DNA of 20,001 nucleotides from Actinocrinis sp046724665 (lineage in GTDB: Bacteria > Actinomycetota > Actinomycetes > Streptomycetales > Catenulisporaceae). Positions 1-10,056 of this stretch are shown piece after piece. The first letter of the stretch is position 1. Each line of letters opens with the position of its first letter. The DNA lies in contig JBKOWZ010000158.1 of assembly GCA_046724665.1 (NCBI GenBank), positions 1 to 20,001 on the forward strand, given 5' to 3'. The notes under the pieces were generated by a model. The model saw only the letters and a program-made list of their open reading frames with translations, was not told where the DNA came from and made no database searches. The translations under genes were made by a program, and so were the position numbers.

Positions 1-38
1 GGAGAGCAGGACACCGCCGCACAACAAACCAACAGCAA

Positions 39-281
39 CACACAGCCAGGGCCCGACACCAGCAACGGTGACGGGCCCTAGCTGCATTCAAGAACCGAAA
101 CCACCCACCGCCCGCGGCACCAGCCCCCAGCACACACAACACAGCCAGGACCCGGCACCAACACCCGACACCAGCCACGGTCACGGGGCCCGACTGCGTT
201 CAGGGCCGAACCGCGTGTGACTCCGGCCCTCAGCACGCACAACACAGCCAGGGCCCGCACCGATACATCCGGTGTGGGCCC
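39..281. repeat. About 100-bp imperfect repeats with GGGCCC hairpins
   Basis: ACACAGCCAGG recurs at 40-50, 139-149 and 242-252, a period of 99 and 103 bases. Each copy opens a hairpin. Copy 1 (48-79) pairs AGGGCCCG with CGGGCCCT and then CACC with GGTG across an A/A mismatch. Copy 2 (148-190) pairs GGACCCG with CGGGGCC with one mismatch and has a longer loop. Copy 3 (251-281) pairs GGGCCC with GGGCCC and CACC with GGTG. Copies 1 and 2 also share a downstream tail (CTGCATTCA / CTGCGTTCA, then a C/A-rich run ending in CAGCAC). Copy 3 ends at its hairpin. On the + strand the linkers are C/A-rich and G-poor; on the minus strand the block lies beyond the bldD terminator. It could be a 3' untranslated region, a Rho-loading region for a gene upstream of the window, or a small structured RNA. 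I see no coding gene in 1-346. Confidence 0.7.
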
Positions 282-352
282 CTCGCATGTGTATCGGGAG
301 AGCGGCGCTGGAGGCGGCTCTCGGTGCGCCTGGGTGGGATCTGAGCATGAGT

Positions 353-395
353 AGGGCCGGGGACGTCGGTGGTGATTGCCGACGTCCCCGGCCCT
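353..395 (-). terminator. 17-bp perfect hairpin downstream of bldD
   Basis: Bases 353-369 pair perfectly with 379-395 around a 9-base loop (370-378). The hairpin begins 31 bases past the bldD stop codon. Neither side has a T-run, which is usual for actinobacterial terminators. The symmetry means it could also stop transcription arriving on the + strand. Confidence 0.75.
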
Positions 396-426
396 TGCGC
401 TGCTAGCTCACTAGCTCAGGCGAGGA

Positions 427-975
427 CTACTCCTCCTCGAAGTCTTCCTCGTCCTCAATGTCTGCCTCATCGGAAAAGTCTCCTTCGAAGTCGATAGCAC
501 GACGAGCGTCGGCGTCGAGCACGCCCCACTCGATGAGCTGATCGACCAGCACCGAGGGCTGGAGGTCGAAGATGACTGAGAGAGTGCGCAGGTCGTCCTG
601 GCGGATCGACAGGACGCGGCCGTTGTAGTCGCCGCGCTGGCTCTGGATCGCGGCGACGTAGCGCATCAGGGGGGCCGCCTTGTCCTCGCCGAGGTTCTGG
701 AGGACCTCGAGGTTGAGGATCAGCTTCGGGGGGAGCTCCGCCGCGGCGTTGGGGGTGCCGCCGGGGAGCAGCTCGTGCACCGGCACGCCGTAGAAGTGCG
801 CCAGCTCGGCCAGGCGCTGCACGGTGACCGCGCGGTCGCCGCGCTCGTACGAGCCCACGACGACAGCCTTCCAGCGTCCCTGGGACTTCTGCTCGACGCC
901 GTGCAGCGACAACCCCTGCTGGGTGCGGATCGCGCGCAGACGCGCACCCAGAGCCTTGGCGTACTCAGTGGACAT
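427..975 (-). CDS. bldD: BldD, c-di-GMP-responsive developmental repressor
   Basis: Encodes 182 aa. BldD is the master repressor of actinobacterial development; c-di-GMP bridges two C-terminal domains and so drives DNA binding. Residues about 6-72 form an HTH_3/XRE domain (EYAKALGARLRAIR through AELAHFYGVPVHELL). The C-terminal domain carries the c-di-GMP signature RGD (114-116), eight residues, then RQDD (125-128), the same spacing and numbering as I recall for Streptomyces coelicolor BldD. The tail from about 162 is extremely acidic (DEADIEDEEDFEEE); as I recall, Streptomyces BldD is shorter, about 167 aa. The start at 975 is preferred over an in-frame ATG at 1092 because GGGGAG (982-987) sits just upstream and family homology begins at MSTEYAKALG. 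It is transcribed divergently from the pyr operon and has a BldD operator over its own promoter. Confidence 0.96.
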   Translation of the reverse strand: MSTEYAKALGARLRAIRTQQGLSLHGVEQKSQGRWKAVVVGSYERGDRAVTVQRLAELAHFYGVPVHELLPGGTPNAAAELPPKLILNLEVLQNLGEDKAAPLMRYVAAIQSQRGDYNGRVLSIRQDDLRTLSVIFDLQPSVLVDQLIEWGVLDADARRAIDFEGDFSDEADIEDEEDFEEE

Positions 976-1137
976 AATGCTCTCCCCATCGAAGACTGCT
1001 TCGGTCGTGACAGCCGGCAACCGGGCGGGACTGGTTCGCGCCCGCCTGATCTCGCCATCCGTATGCGAGTACCGGCAGTTCGCCCTGGTCATCCGTGCGC
1101 CAACGGCTTCGGTCGTCCGTGGCGGCGACCTCGAGAG

Positions 1138-1167
1138 ATGTTACGCAGAGTAACCTCGGCCCGTCAA
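1138..1167 (-). promoter_or_regulatory. bldD promoter
   Basis: Read on the minus strand, TTGACG (1167-1162) is followed after 18 bases by TAACAT (1143-1138), a near-consensus housekeeping sigma promoter. The transcription start would be near 1131, giving a leader of about 155 bases. That leader contains a 6-bp stem (1024-1029 with 1041-1046) and two copies of GCTTCGGTCGT as written on the + strand (998-1008, 1106-1116). Confidence 0.7.
1141..1153. promoter_or_regulatory. BldD operator (BldD box)
   Basis: TTACGCAGAGTAA matches the published BldD consensus TNACNC(A/T)GNGTNA at every specified position. It overlaps the predicted -10 element of bldD, the geometry expected for negative autoregulation, as known in Streptomyces. 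Confidence 0.85.
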
Positions 1168-1316
1168 GGCAGTCGCTCACTGGATGACCGACCTGTGAAT
1201 ACTTCCACCCTATGTCATGCTCTGGGTGATCTACGGCCCGGCAGGTGTGGCCGGATCCATGTCCGCTGGTCAGGGCCGGGCGGGCGGGCAGCGAGTTGCG
1301 CCCGGGGAGGTTTAAC

Positions 1317-1351
1317 GATCTTTCGGCGCTCTTGGTGGAATCCGAAAGAGC
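1317..1351. repeat. Inverted repeat upstream of the pyr promoter
   Basis: GATCTTTCGG (1317-1326) pairs with CCGAAAGAGC (1342-1351) at 9 of 10 positions around a 15-base spacer. It lies just upstream of two TTGACG copies (1354-1359, 1365-1370). It may be an operator for the pyr promoter or a chance structure. No regulator is assigned. The remainder of 1170-1316 shows nothing I can name. Confidence 0.35.
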
Positions 1352-1353
1352 CT

Positions 1354-1389
1354 TTGACGAAGTGTTGACGCGATCCCGCCTGATAGGGT
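1354..1389 (+). promoter_or_regulatory. pyr operon promoter region
   Basis: TGATAGGGT (1381-1389) is an extended -10 element (TG, one base, TANNNT). Two TTGACG hexamers lie upstream at 1354-1359 and 1365-1370, but their spacings to the -10 (24 and 13 bases) are not standard, so the extended -10 is the main evidence. Transcription would begin near 1396 and give a leader of about 100 bases before pyrR. Confidence 0.5.
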
Positions 1390-1450
1390 GACCGAGATCG
1401 TGATGCGTGCGGTGCAGTGCAGTACGGCAGGCGGCGCGGTCCACATGACG

Positions 1451-1486
1451 TCCTTTAAGTCCTGTCCCGTGAGACAGGGAAGGAGG
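1451..1486 (+). promoter_or_regulatory. PyrR RNA binding loop overlapping the pyrR Shine-Dalgarno
   Basis: The lower stem pairs TCCTT (1451-1455) with AAGGA (1480-1484). A purine-containing internal loop follows (TAAGT at 1456-1460 opposite G1479), then an upper stem CCTGTC (1461-1466) with GACAGG (1473-1478), capped by the hexaloop CCGTGA (1467-1472). This is the architecture of PyrR binding loops (CCNGNGAG core). The 3' strand of the lower stem is the ribosome binding site itself (AAGGAGG, 1480-1486). Stabilisation by PyrR-UMP should therefore block translation of pyrR and coupled genes. No T-rich attenuator follows, which argues for translational control, as described in Mycobacterium smegmatis. 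Confidence 0.85.
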
Positions 1487-1497
1487 TCTGCTTCGGC

Positions 1498-2082
1498 ATG
1501 ACCATTCAGTCCGGCGCCCGCTCCTCGGGCCTCGATCCGGCTGCTGCGCGGGCCGTACTCGACGCTTCCGCGATCGATCGGGCGCTTACCCGCATAGCCC
1601 ACGAAATCCTTGAACGCACCGGCGGGGCCGGTGACGCCGTGCTGCTCGGCATTCCCACGCGTGGCGCCGTACTCGGTCGCCGGCTGGGCGAGCTCATCGA
1701 GCGGTTCGAGCAGCGATCCGTGCCGGTGGGCACGATCGACGTGACGATGTACCGCGACGACCTGCGGATGAAGCCTGCGCGCGCTCTTGGGAAGACGGAG
1801 ATTCCCAGCGGTGGCGTTGACGGCCGACTGGTCATCCTCGTTGATGACGTGCTGTTTTCCGGGCGGACCGTGCGGGCCGCACTGGACGCGCTGAACGACC
1901 TGGGCCGGCCGCGCGCCATCCAGTTGGCCGTGCTGGTGGACCGGGGCCATCGGGAACTGCCGATCCGCGCTGATTACGTGGGGAAGAACCTGCCGACATC
2001 GCTGCGTGAGGCCGTCGAAGTGCACCTGAACGAGACCGACGGACGCGATGACTGCGTCCTGCTCGGCGTAAGGGGGGCATGA
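1498..2082 (+). CDS. pyrR: PyrR, pyrimidine operon regulator / uracil phosphoribosyltransferase
   Basis: Encodes 194 aa, about 15 residues longer at the N-terminus than Bacillus PyrR. PyrR binds UMP/UTP and pyr mRNA to repress pyrimidine synthesis and often has uracil phosphoribosyltransferase activity (uracil + PRPP to UMP). The PRPP-binding motif VILVDDVLFSGRT lies at 112-124. Other family segments are GIPTRGAVLGRRL (51-63), YRDDL (85-89) and the C-terminal LVDRGHRELPIRADYVGKN. The ATG at 1498 follows AAGGAGG (1480-1486) with an 11-base gap. That ribosome binding site is part of the PyrR RNA loop, so the gene is probably autoregulated. It is first in the pyr operon and its TGA overlaps the pyrB ATG (ATGA). 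Confidence 0.96.
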   Translation: MTIQSGARSSGLDPAAARAVLDASAIDRALTRIAHEILERTGGAGDAVLLGIPTRGAVLGRRLGELIERFEQRSVPVGTIDVTMYRDDLRMKPARALGKTEIPSGGVDGRLVILVDDVLFSGRTVRAALDALNDLGRPRAIQLAVLVDRGHRELPIRADYVGKNLPTSLREAVEVHLNETDGRDDCVLLGVRGA

Positions 2083-3044
2083 AGATGGGGAGCCGGCACC
2101 TGTTGTCTACCGCCGACCTGTCGGTCGATGACGCTCATCTGATCCTGGACACGGCCGAGGAGCTTGCGCGGGTCGCGGGGCGGGCGATCAAGAAGCTGCC
2201 GACGCTGCGCGGGCGGACCGTCGTGAACCTCTTCTTCGAGGACTCGACGCGCACGCGAATCTCCTTCGAGACGGCGGCGAAGCGGCTGAGCGCTGACGTG
2301 ATCAACTTCTCGGCGAAGGGGTCGAGCGTCTCAAAGGGGGAGTCGCTCAAGGACACCGCGCTGACGCTTGAAGCGATGGGCGCCGACGCGGTGGTCGTGC
2401 GGCACTGGGCTTCGGGCGGTGCGCACCGGCTGGCGAACGCGGGATGGATCTGTAGCTCGGTGATCAACGCGGGGGATGGGACGCACGAGCACCCCACGCA
2501 GGCGCTGATTGACGCGTTCACCCTGCGGCAGCGGCTCGGCGCAGTGTCGGGGCGGCGAATCGCGATCGTGGGGGACGTGCTGCACAGCCGCGTGGCGCGG
2601 TCGAACGTGCATCTGCTGGCGACTCTGGGCGCGGAAGTGACGTTGGTGGGGCCGCCGACGCTGCTGCCGCTTGGCGTCGAGGGCTGGCCTTGTGCTTCGT
2701 CCTATGAGATGGATTCGGTACTCCCGAAGAGTGACGCGGTGATGATGCTGCGCGTGCAGCGCGAACGGATGAACCAGGCCTTCTTCCCGACCGAGCGGGA
2801 GTACAGCCGCCGATACGGGATGCACGCCGGGCGGATGGCGATGCTGCCTGAGCACGCGGTGGTCATGCATCCGGGGCCGATGAACCGCGGGCTGGAGATC
2901 TCCGCCGAGGTCGCGGACTCCGTGCGGTCCACCATCACCGAGCAGGTCGCCAACGGCGTGTCGGTGCGGATGGCAGTGCTCTACCTGCTGCTCGGCGGCG
3001 CCGAGTCCGCGATTGGGAACGACGAGGAGGGCTCGGCACGGTGA
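2079..3044 (+). CDS. pyrB: Aspartate carbamoyltransferase catalytic subunit
   Basis: Encodes 321 aa, normal for PyrB. It condenses carbamoyl phosphate with L-aspartate to N-carbamoyl-aspartate, the committed step of UMP synthesis, in the cytosol. The carbamoyl-phosphate loop FEDSTRTRISFE includes STRTR at 56-60. The mobile 80s-loop segment SKGESLKDT is at 85-93, and the HPGPMNRG signature at 264-271. VLHSRVARSN (168-177) is also family-typical. The start ATG at 2079 overlaps the pyrR stop by four bases, behind a G-rich AAGGGGGG; a second in-frame ATG at 2085 cannot be excluded. No pyrI regulatory subunit is in the window, as in other actinobacteria. The GTG start of pyrC overlaps the 3' end. 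Confidence 0.97.
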   Translation: MKMGSRHLLSTADLSVDDAHLILDTAEELARVAGRAIKKLPTLRGRTVVNLFFEDSTRTRISFETAAKRLSADVINFSAKGSSVSKGESLKDTALTLEAMGADAVVVRHWASGGAHRLANAGWICSSVINAGDGTHEHPTQALIDAFTLRQRLGAVSGRRIAIVGDVLHSRVARSNVHLLATLGAEVTLVGPPTLLPLGVEGWPCASSYEMDSVLPKSDAVMMLRVQRERMNQAFFPTEREYSRRYGMHAGRMAMLPEHAVVMHPGPMNRGLEISAEVADSVRSTITEQVANGVSVRMAVLYLLLGGAESAIGNDEEGSAR

Positions 3045-4327
3045 GTGGCACCGATTATGTGATTAAGGGCGCGCAGGTGCTCGGGGGCGAGCCCCGGGAC
3101 CTGTATGTCGGTGCGGGCGTGTGGACGCAGAGCGCTGCGCGGGGTGCGCGGGTGATCGACGCGGCCGGTCTCATCGCGCTGCCGGGCCTGGTGGATCTGC
3201 ACACGCACCTGCGGGAGCCGGGGCGTGAGGACGCCGAGACGGTGCTCACGGGCACCCGGGCTGCGGCGGCCGGCGGGTTCACGGCCGTGTATGCGATGGC
3301 CAACACCGATCCGGTGGCTGATACGGCCGGCGTCGTTGAGCAGGTCTGGCGGCTGGGGCGTGAGGCCGCATATTGCGACGTGCGGCCTGTCGGTGCGGTA
3401 ACGGTTGGGCTGAAGGGCGAGCGGCTGGCCGAGTTGGGCGCGATGGCCGACTCGGCGGCGCGCGTCCGGATGTTCTCTGACGACGGGCACTGTGTCTCAG
3501 ACGCCGCATTGATGCGTAGGGCGCTGGAGTACGTGAAGGCGTTCGGCGGTGTTATCGCACAGCACGCGCAGGAACCTCGGCTGACCGAGGGCGCGCAGAT
3601 GAACGAGGGCGAGCTGTCGGGCGTGCTCGGGTTGCAGGGCTGGCCTGCGGTCGCCGAGGAGGCGATCATCGCGCGGGACGTGCTGCTGGCTGCGCATACC
3701 GGCTCGCGGCTGCACGTGTGCCACCTGTCCACGGCCGGATCGGTCGAGATCGTGCGGTGGGCGAAGTCGCGCGGTTATCCGGTGACGGCGGAGGTGACGC
3801 CGCACCACCTGCTGCTGACCGAGGATCTGATCAGAGGTTACGACCCGATCTACAAGGTCAATCCGCCGCTGCGGTCGGCCGCCGACGTCGAGGCGGTGCG
3901 CGCCGGGCTGGCGGACGGCACGATCGACGCCGTCGCGACCGACCACGCGCCGCACCCGGTCGAGGCCAAGGACTGCGAGTGGGCGGTCGCCGCGATGGGG
4001 ATGCTCGGGCTGGAAACGGCTTTGTCAGTGGTGCAATCCACAATGGTGGACACGGGGCTGCTGGACTGGGCCGGCGTCGCGGACCGGATGTCCGTGCGGC
4101 CGGCCGGGATCGGCGGGCTGAGCGAGCACGGACGGCTGTTCGAGACCGGCGCGCCGGCGAACCTGGTGCTGGTGGATCCGGCGGCCTCGCGGGTGATCGA
4201 GCCGGCGGCGTCGCAGTCGCGGTCGCGCAACACGCCCTTCGCCGGGATGAAGCTGCCGGGCGCGGTCATCGCGACGCTGCTGCACGGAACGGCGACGGTA
4301 TTGGACGGAAAGGTGGTGGAGCAGTGA
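3041..4327 (+). CDS. pyrC: Dihydroorotase, class I
   Basis: Encodes 428 aa. It cyclises N-carbamoyl-aspartate to dihydroorotate and belongs to the zinc-dependent amidohydrolase superfamily. The metal-binding DLHTHLREPG places H54 and H56, with substrate arginine R58. FSDDGH (145-150), H175 in AQHAQE, H228 in CHLS and D301 in ATDHAPH complete the active-site set, so the enzyme looks catalytically intact (not a PyrC' pseudo-enzyme). The start is GTG at 3041, which overlaps the pyrB TGA by four bases behind GAGGAGG (3024-3030). The 3' end overlaps the carA GTG by four bases. I recall a small membrane-protein gene between pyrC and carA in Streptomyces; it is absent here. Confidence 0.97.
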   Translation: MSGTDYVIKGAQVLGGEPRDLYVGAGVWTQSAARGARVIDAAGLIALPGLVDLHTHLREPGREDAETVLTGTRAAAAGGFTAVYAMANTDPVADTAGVVEQVWRLGREAAYCDVRPVGAVTVGLKGERLAELGAMADSAARVRMFSDDGHCVSDAALMRRALEYVKAFGGVIAQHAQEPRLTEGAQMNEGELSGVLGLQGWPAVAEEAIIARDVLLAAHTGSRLHVCHLSTAGSVEIVRWAKSRGYPVTAEVTPHHLLLTEDLIRGYDPIYKVNPPLRSAADVEAVRAGLADGTIDAVATDHAPHPVEAKDCEWAVAAMGMLGLETALSVVQSTMVDTGLLDWAGVADRMSVRPAGIGGLSEHGRLFETGAPANLVLVDPAASRVIEPAASQSRSRNTPFAGMKLPGAVIATLLHGTATVLDGKVVEQ

Positions 4328-5489
4328 GCGGGTCTATCACGCAGTCGGCCGGTGCCGACGCCGTCCTAGTGCTGGAAGACGGCCGCACGTTCTGCGGCGA
4401 GGCGTACGGCGCGGTCGGCCAGACCTTCGGCGAGGCCGTCTTCGCGACCGGGATGACGGGTTATCAGGAGACGCTGACCGACCCGTCGTACCGGGGGCAG
4501 GTCGTGGTGATGACCGCCCCGCACATCGGTAACACCGGTGTGAACGACGAGGATCCGGAGTCGGGGCGGATCTGGGTCAACGGGTACGTGGTGCGCGATC
4601 CGGCGCGGCGGGTGTCGAACTGGCGGGCCACCCGATCGCTGGACGAGGAGCTGGTCGCACAGGGTGTGGTGGGTATCAGCGGCGTCGATACCCGTGCGCT
4701 GACGCGGCATCTGCGCGAACGCGGTGCGATGCGCGTCGGGATCTTCTCCGGGCATGCGGCGCGGAAGGACACCGCCGCGCTGCTGGCGCAGGTGCTGGAG
4801 AGCCCGCGGATGGAGGGCGCCAACCTGTCGGGCGACGTGACGACGCGTGAGCCGTACGTCGTGCCCGCGATCGGCGAGCGGCGCTTCACCGTCGCGGCGA
4901 TCGACCTCGGGATCAAGTCGATGACGCCGCACCGGATGGCGGAGCGCGGCATCGAGACGCACGTGCTGCCCGCGGGATCGACGCTGGACGACGTGCTGGC
5001 CGTTGAGCCGGACGGGGTGTTCTTCTCGAACGGCCCGGGTGATCCGGCGACCGCGGACGCCGAGGTCGCGCTGACTCGGCAGCTGCTGGGCCGGCGGGTG
5101 CCGATCTTCGGCATCTGCTACGGCAACCAGATGCTCGGCCGCGCGCTCGGCTTCGGCACGTACAAGCTCAAGTACGGGCATCGCGGCATCAACCAGCCGG
5201 TGCAGGACCGGCAGACCGGCAAGGTCGAAGTCACCGCGCACAACCACGGGTTCGCCGTGGACGCGCCGCTCGACCGGGTGTCTGATACACCGTTCGGGCG
5301 CGTCGAGGTCAGCCATGTGTGCCTGAACGACGGCGTCGTCGAGGGGCTGCGCTGTCTGGACGCGCCGGCGTTCTCCGTGCAGTACCACCCTGAGGCGGCG
5401 GCCGGTCCGCACGACGCGGCGTATCTGTTCGACCGGTTCGTGGATCTCATGCAGGCGGGCAGGGACGAGACCATGGAGGACGGGGCCTG

Positions 5490-5490
<1 letters not shown>
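4324..5490 (+). CDS. carA: Carbamoyl-phosphate synthase small (glutaminase) subunit
   Basis: Encodes 388 aa, typical for CarA. It hydrolyses glutamine and channels ammonia to CarB for carbamoyl phosphate used in pyrimidine and arginine synthesis. The N-terminal CPSase_sm_chain domain (about 10-150) contains FATGMTGYQETLTDPSY. The C-terminal class I glutamine amidotransferase has nucleophile C265 in FGICYGNQMLGRALG and H355/E357 in QYHPEAAAGP, so the triad is complete. The GTG at 4324 was chosen because it overlaps the pyrC stop (GTGA) and homology begins soon after. A much longer upstream extension of the frame only reads through pyrC out of phase. The stop overlaps the carB ATG by one base (TGATG), which favours translational coupling of the two subunits. 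Confidence 0.97.
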
Positions 5491-8897
<3,407 letters not shown>

Positions 8898-8904
8898 TGC
8901 GCTG

Positions 8905-10056
8905 ATGCTCTATCGGCTGCTGTTCGCGGCGGTCTTTCGCCGGATGGACCCGGAACGCGCGCACCGGATCGGGTTCGGAGCGATTCGGGCCGTCGCGGCG
9001 GTACCCGGCGTAGCGCGGGCGCTGCGGGCCTGTCTCGGCCCGCGCGATCCGGCGCTGCGGGTCAACGCGTTGGGGATGGAGTTCCCCGGGCCGTTCGGGC
9101 TGGCGGCCGGGTTCGACAAGAACGCGGTCGGCATCGACGGCCTCGCGGCGCTCGGCTTCGCGTTCGTCGAGGTAGGCACGGTCACGGCGCGACCGCAGCC
9201 GGGCAATGCGGTGCCACGCCTGTTCCGCTTGTCTGATGATCATGCGCTGATCAACCGGATGGGGTTCAACAACGACGGTGCGGAGGCGGTAGCGGCGCGA
9301 CTGCGGCATTGGAGGGAAAGGCAGCGGCAGTGGTCAGGTGACGGTCATGGTGCGGCACGCAGCGGCGGTCAGCGGCGTGGGGAGAGCCGCAGCGCAGGGG
9401 TAGGCGGCGGGGCGGTGATCGTCGGGGTGAATCTCGGCAAGACCAAGGTCGTACCCGAGGACCAGGCGATCGACGACTACACGGCCTCGGCGCGGCTGCT
9501 CGCCCCGCTGGCCGACTACCTCGTGGTCAACGTCTCCTCGCCGAACACTCCTGGCCTGCGCGACCTCCAGGCCGTCCGCGTCCTGCGGCCGCTGCTGCTC
9601 GCCGTGCGCACGGCGGCCGACGAGGCGGCCGGGCGGCACGTGCCGCTGCTGGTGAAGATCGCCCCCGACCTCGCCGACCAGGACATCGACGCGGTCGCGG
9701 ACCTCGCCGTCGAGATCGGCCTCGACGGGATCGTCGCGACCAACACCACCATCCGCCGCGACGGCCTGACCACCGCGGCCGAGCAGGTCGCCGCGCTCGG
9801 CGCGGGCGGGCTGTCCGGGCCGGTGCTGCGGGAACGCGCGCTCGACGTGCTGCGGCGGCTGCGCGCCCGGGTCGGCGACGAAATGACCATCATCGGCGTC
9901 GGCGGAATCACCAGCCCCGAGGATGCCGTCGAGCGACTCGACGCCGGGGCGACGCTGTTGCAGGGGTACACCGGCTTCATCTACCTGGGGCCGTTGTGGG
10001 CTCGGCGCATTCACCGTGGCATCCAGCGTGGGCGAAGGGAGAAGGCGAGCCGATGA
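8905..10056 (+). CDS. pyrD: Dihydroorotate dehydrogenase (quinone), class 2, with an inserted loop
   Basis: Encodes 383 aa. It oxidises dihydroorotate to orotate with FMN, passing electrons to membrane quinone. The N-terminal helix MLYRLLFAAVFRRMDPERAH is the class 2 quinone-side membrane-contact region. FMN and substrate motifs are GLAAGFDKN (65-73), INRMGFNN (116-123), VGVNLGKTK (173-181), NVSSPNTPGLR (209-219, catalytic serine region), LVKIAPDL and GVGGITSPEDA. The length exceeds the usual 336-370 because of a Gly/Arg/Ser/Gln-rich stretch at about 137-169, just before VIVGVNLGKTK. The ATG at 8905 is the first usable start after carB and has only a weak G-rich ribosome site (GGCGGG), so coupling to carB translation is likely. 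The stop overlaps the pyrF ATG (ATGA). Confidence 0.96.
   Translation: MLYRLLFAAVFRRMDPERAHRIGFGAIRAVAAVPGVARALRACLGPRDPALRVNALGMEFPGPFGLAAGFDKNAVGIDGLAALGFAFVEVGTVTARPQPGNAVPRLFRLSDDHALINRMGFNNDGAEAVAARLRHWRERQRQWSGDGHGAARSGGQRRGESRSAGVGGGAVIVGVNLGKTKVVPEDQAIDDYTASARLLAPLADYLVVNVSSPNTPGLRDLQAVRVLRPLLLAVRTAADEAAGRHVPLLVKIAPDLADQDIDAVADLAVEIGLDGIVATNTTIRRDGLTTAAEQVAALGAGGLSGPVLRERALDVLRRLRARVGDEMTIIGVGGITSPEDAVERLDAGATLLQGYTGFIYLGPLWARRIHRGIQRGRREKASR

Noticed and set aside
78..260. 60-aa minus-strand frame in the repeat region
   Set aside because: It is produced by the repeats (repeating V/L/R/G words), has no ribosome site or recognisable domain, and the DNA is better explained by the hairpins.
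1..283. CRISPR array
   Set aside because: Only three imperfect copies at about 100-base period with internal hairpins; no 20-40 base uniform repeat with unique spacers and no cas genes nearby.
775..1368. Long + strand and minus-strand frames across the bldD-pyrR intergenic region (including 965-1444 and 1312-2025)
   Set aside because: They run antisense to bldD or pyrR, lack ribosome sites, and cover an area with a BldD box, promoters and a PyrR loop.
1396..1497. Transcription attenuator (antiterminator/terminator pair) before pyrR
   Set aside because: No GC stem followed by a T-run is present; the only clear structure is the loop over the ribosome site, which fits translational repression.
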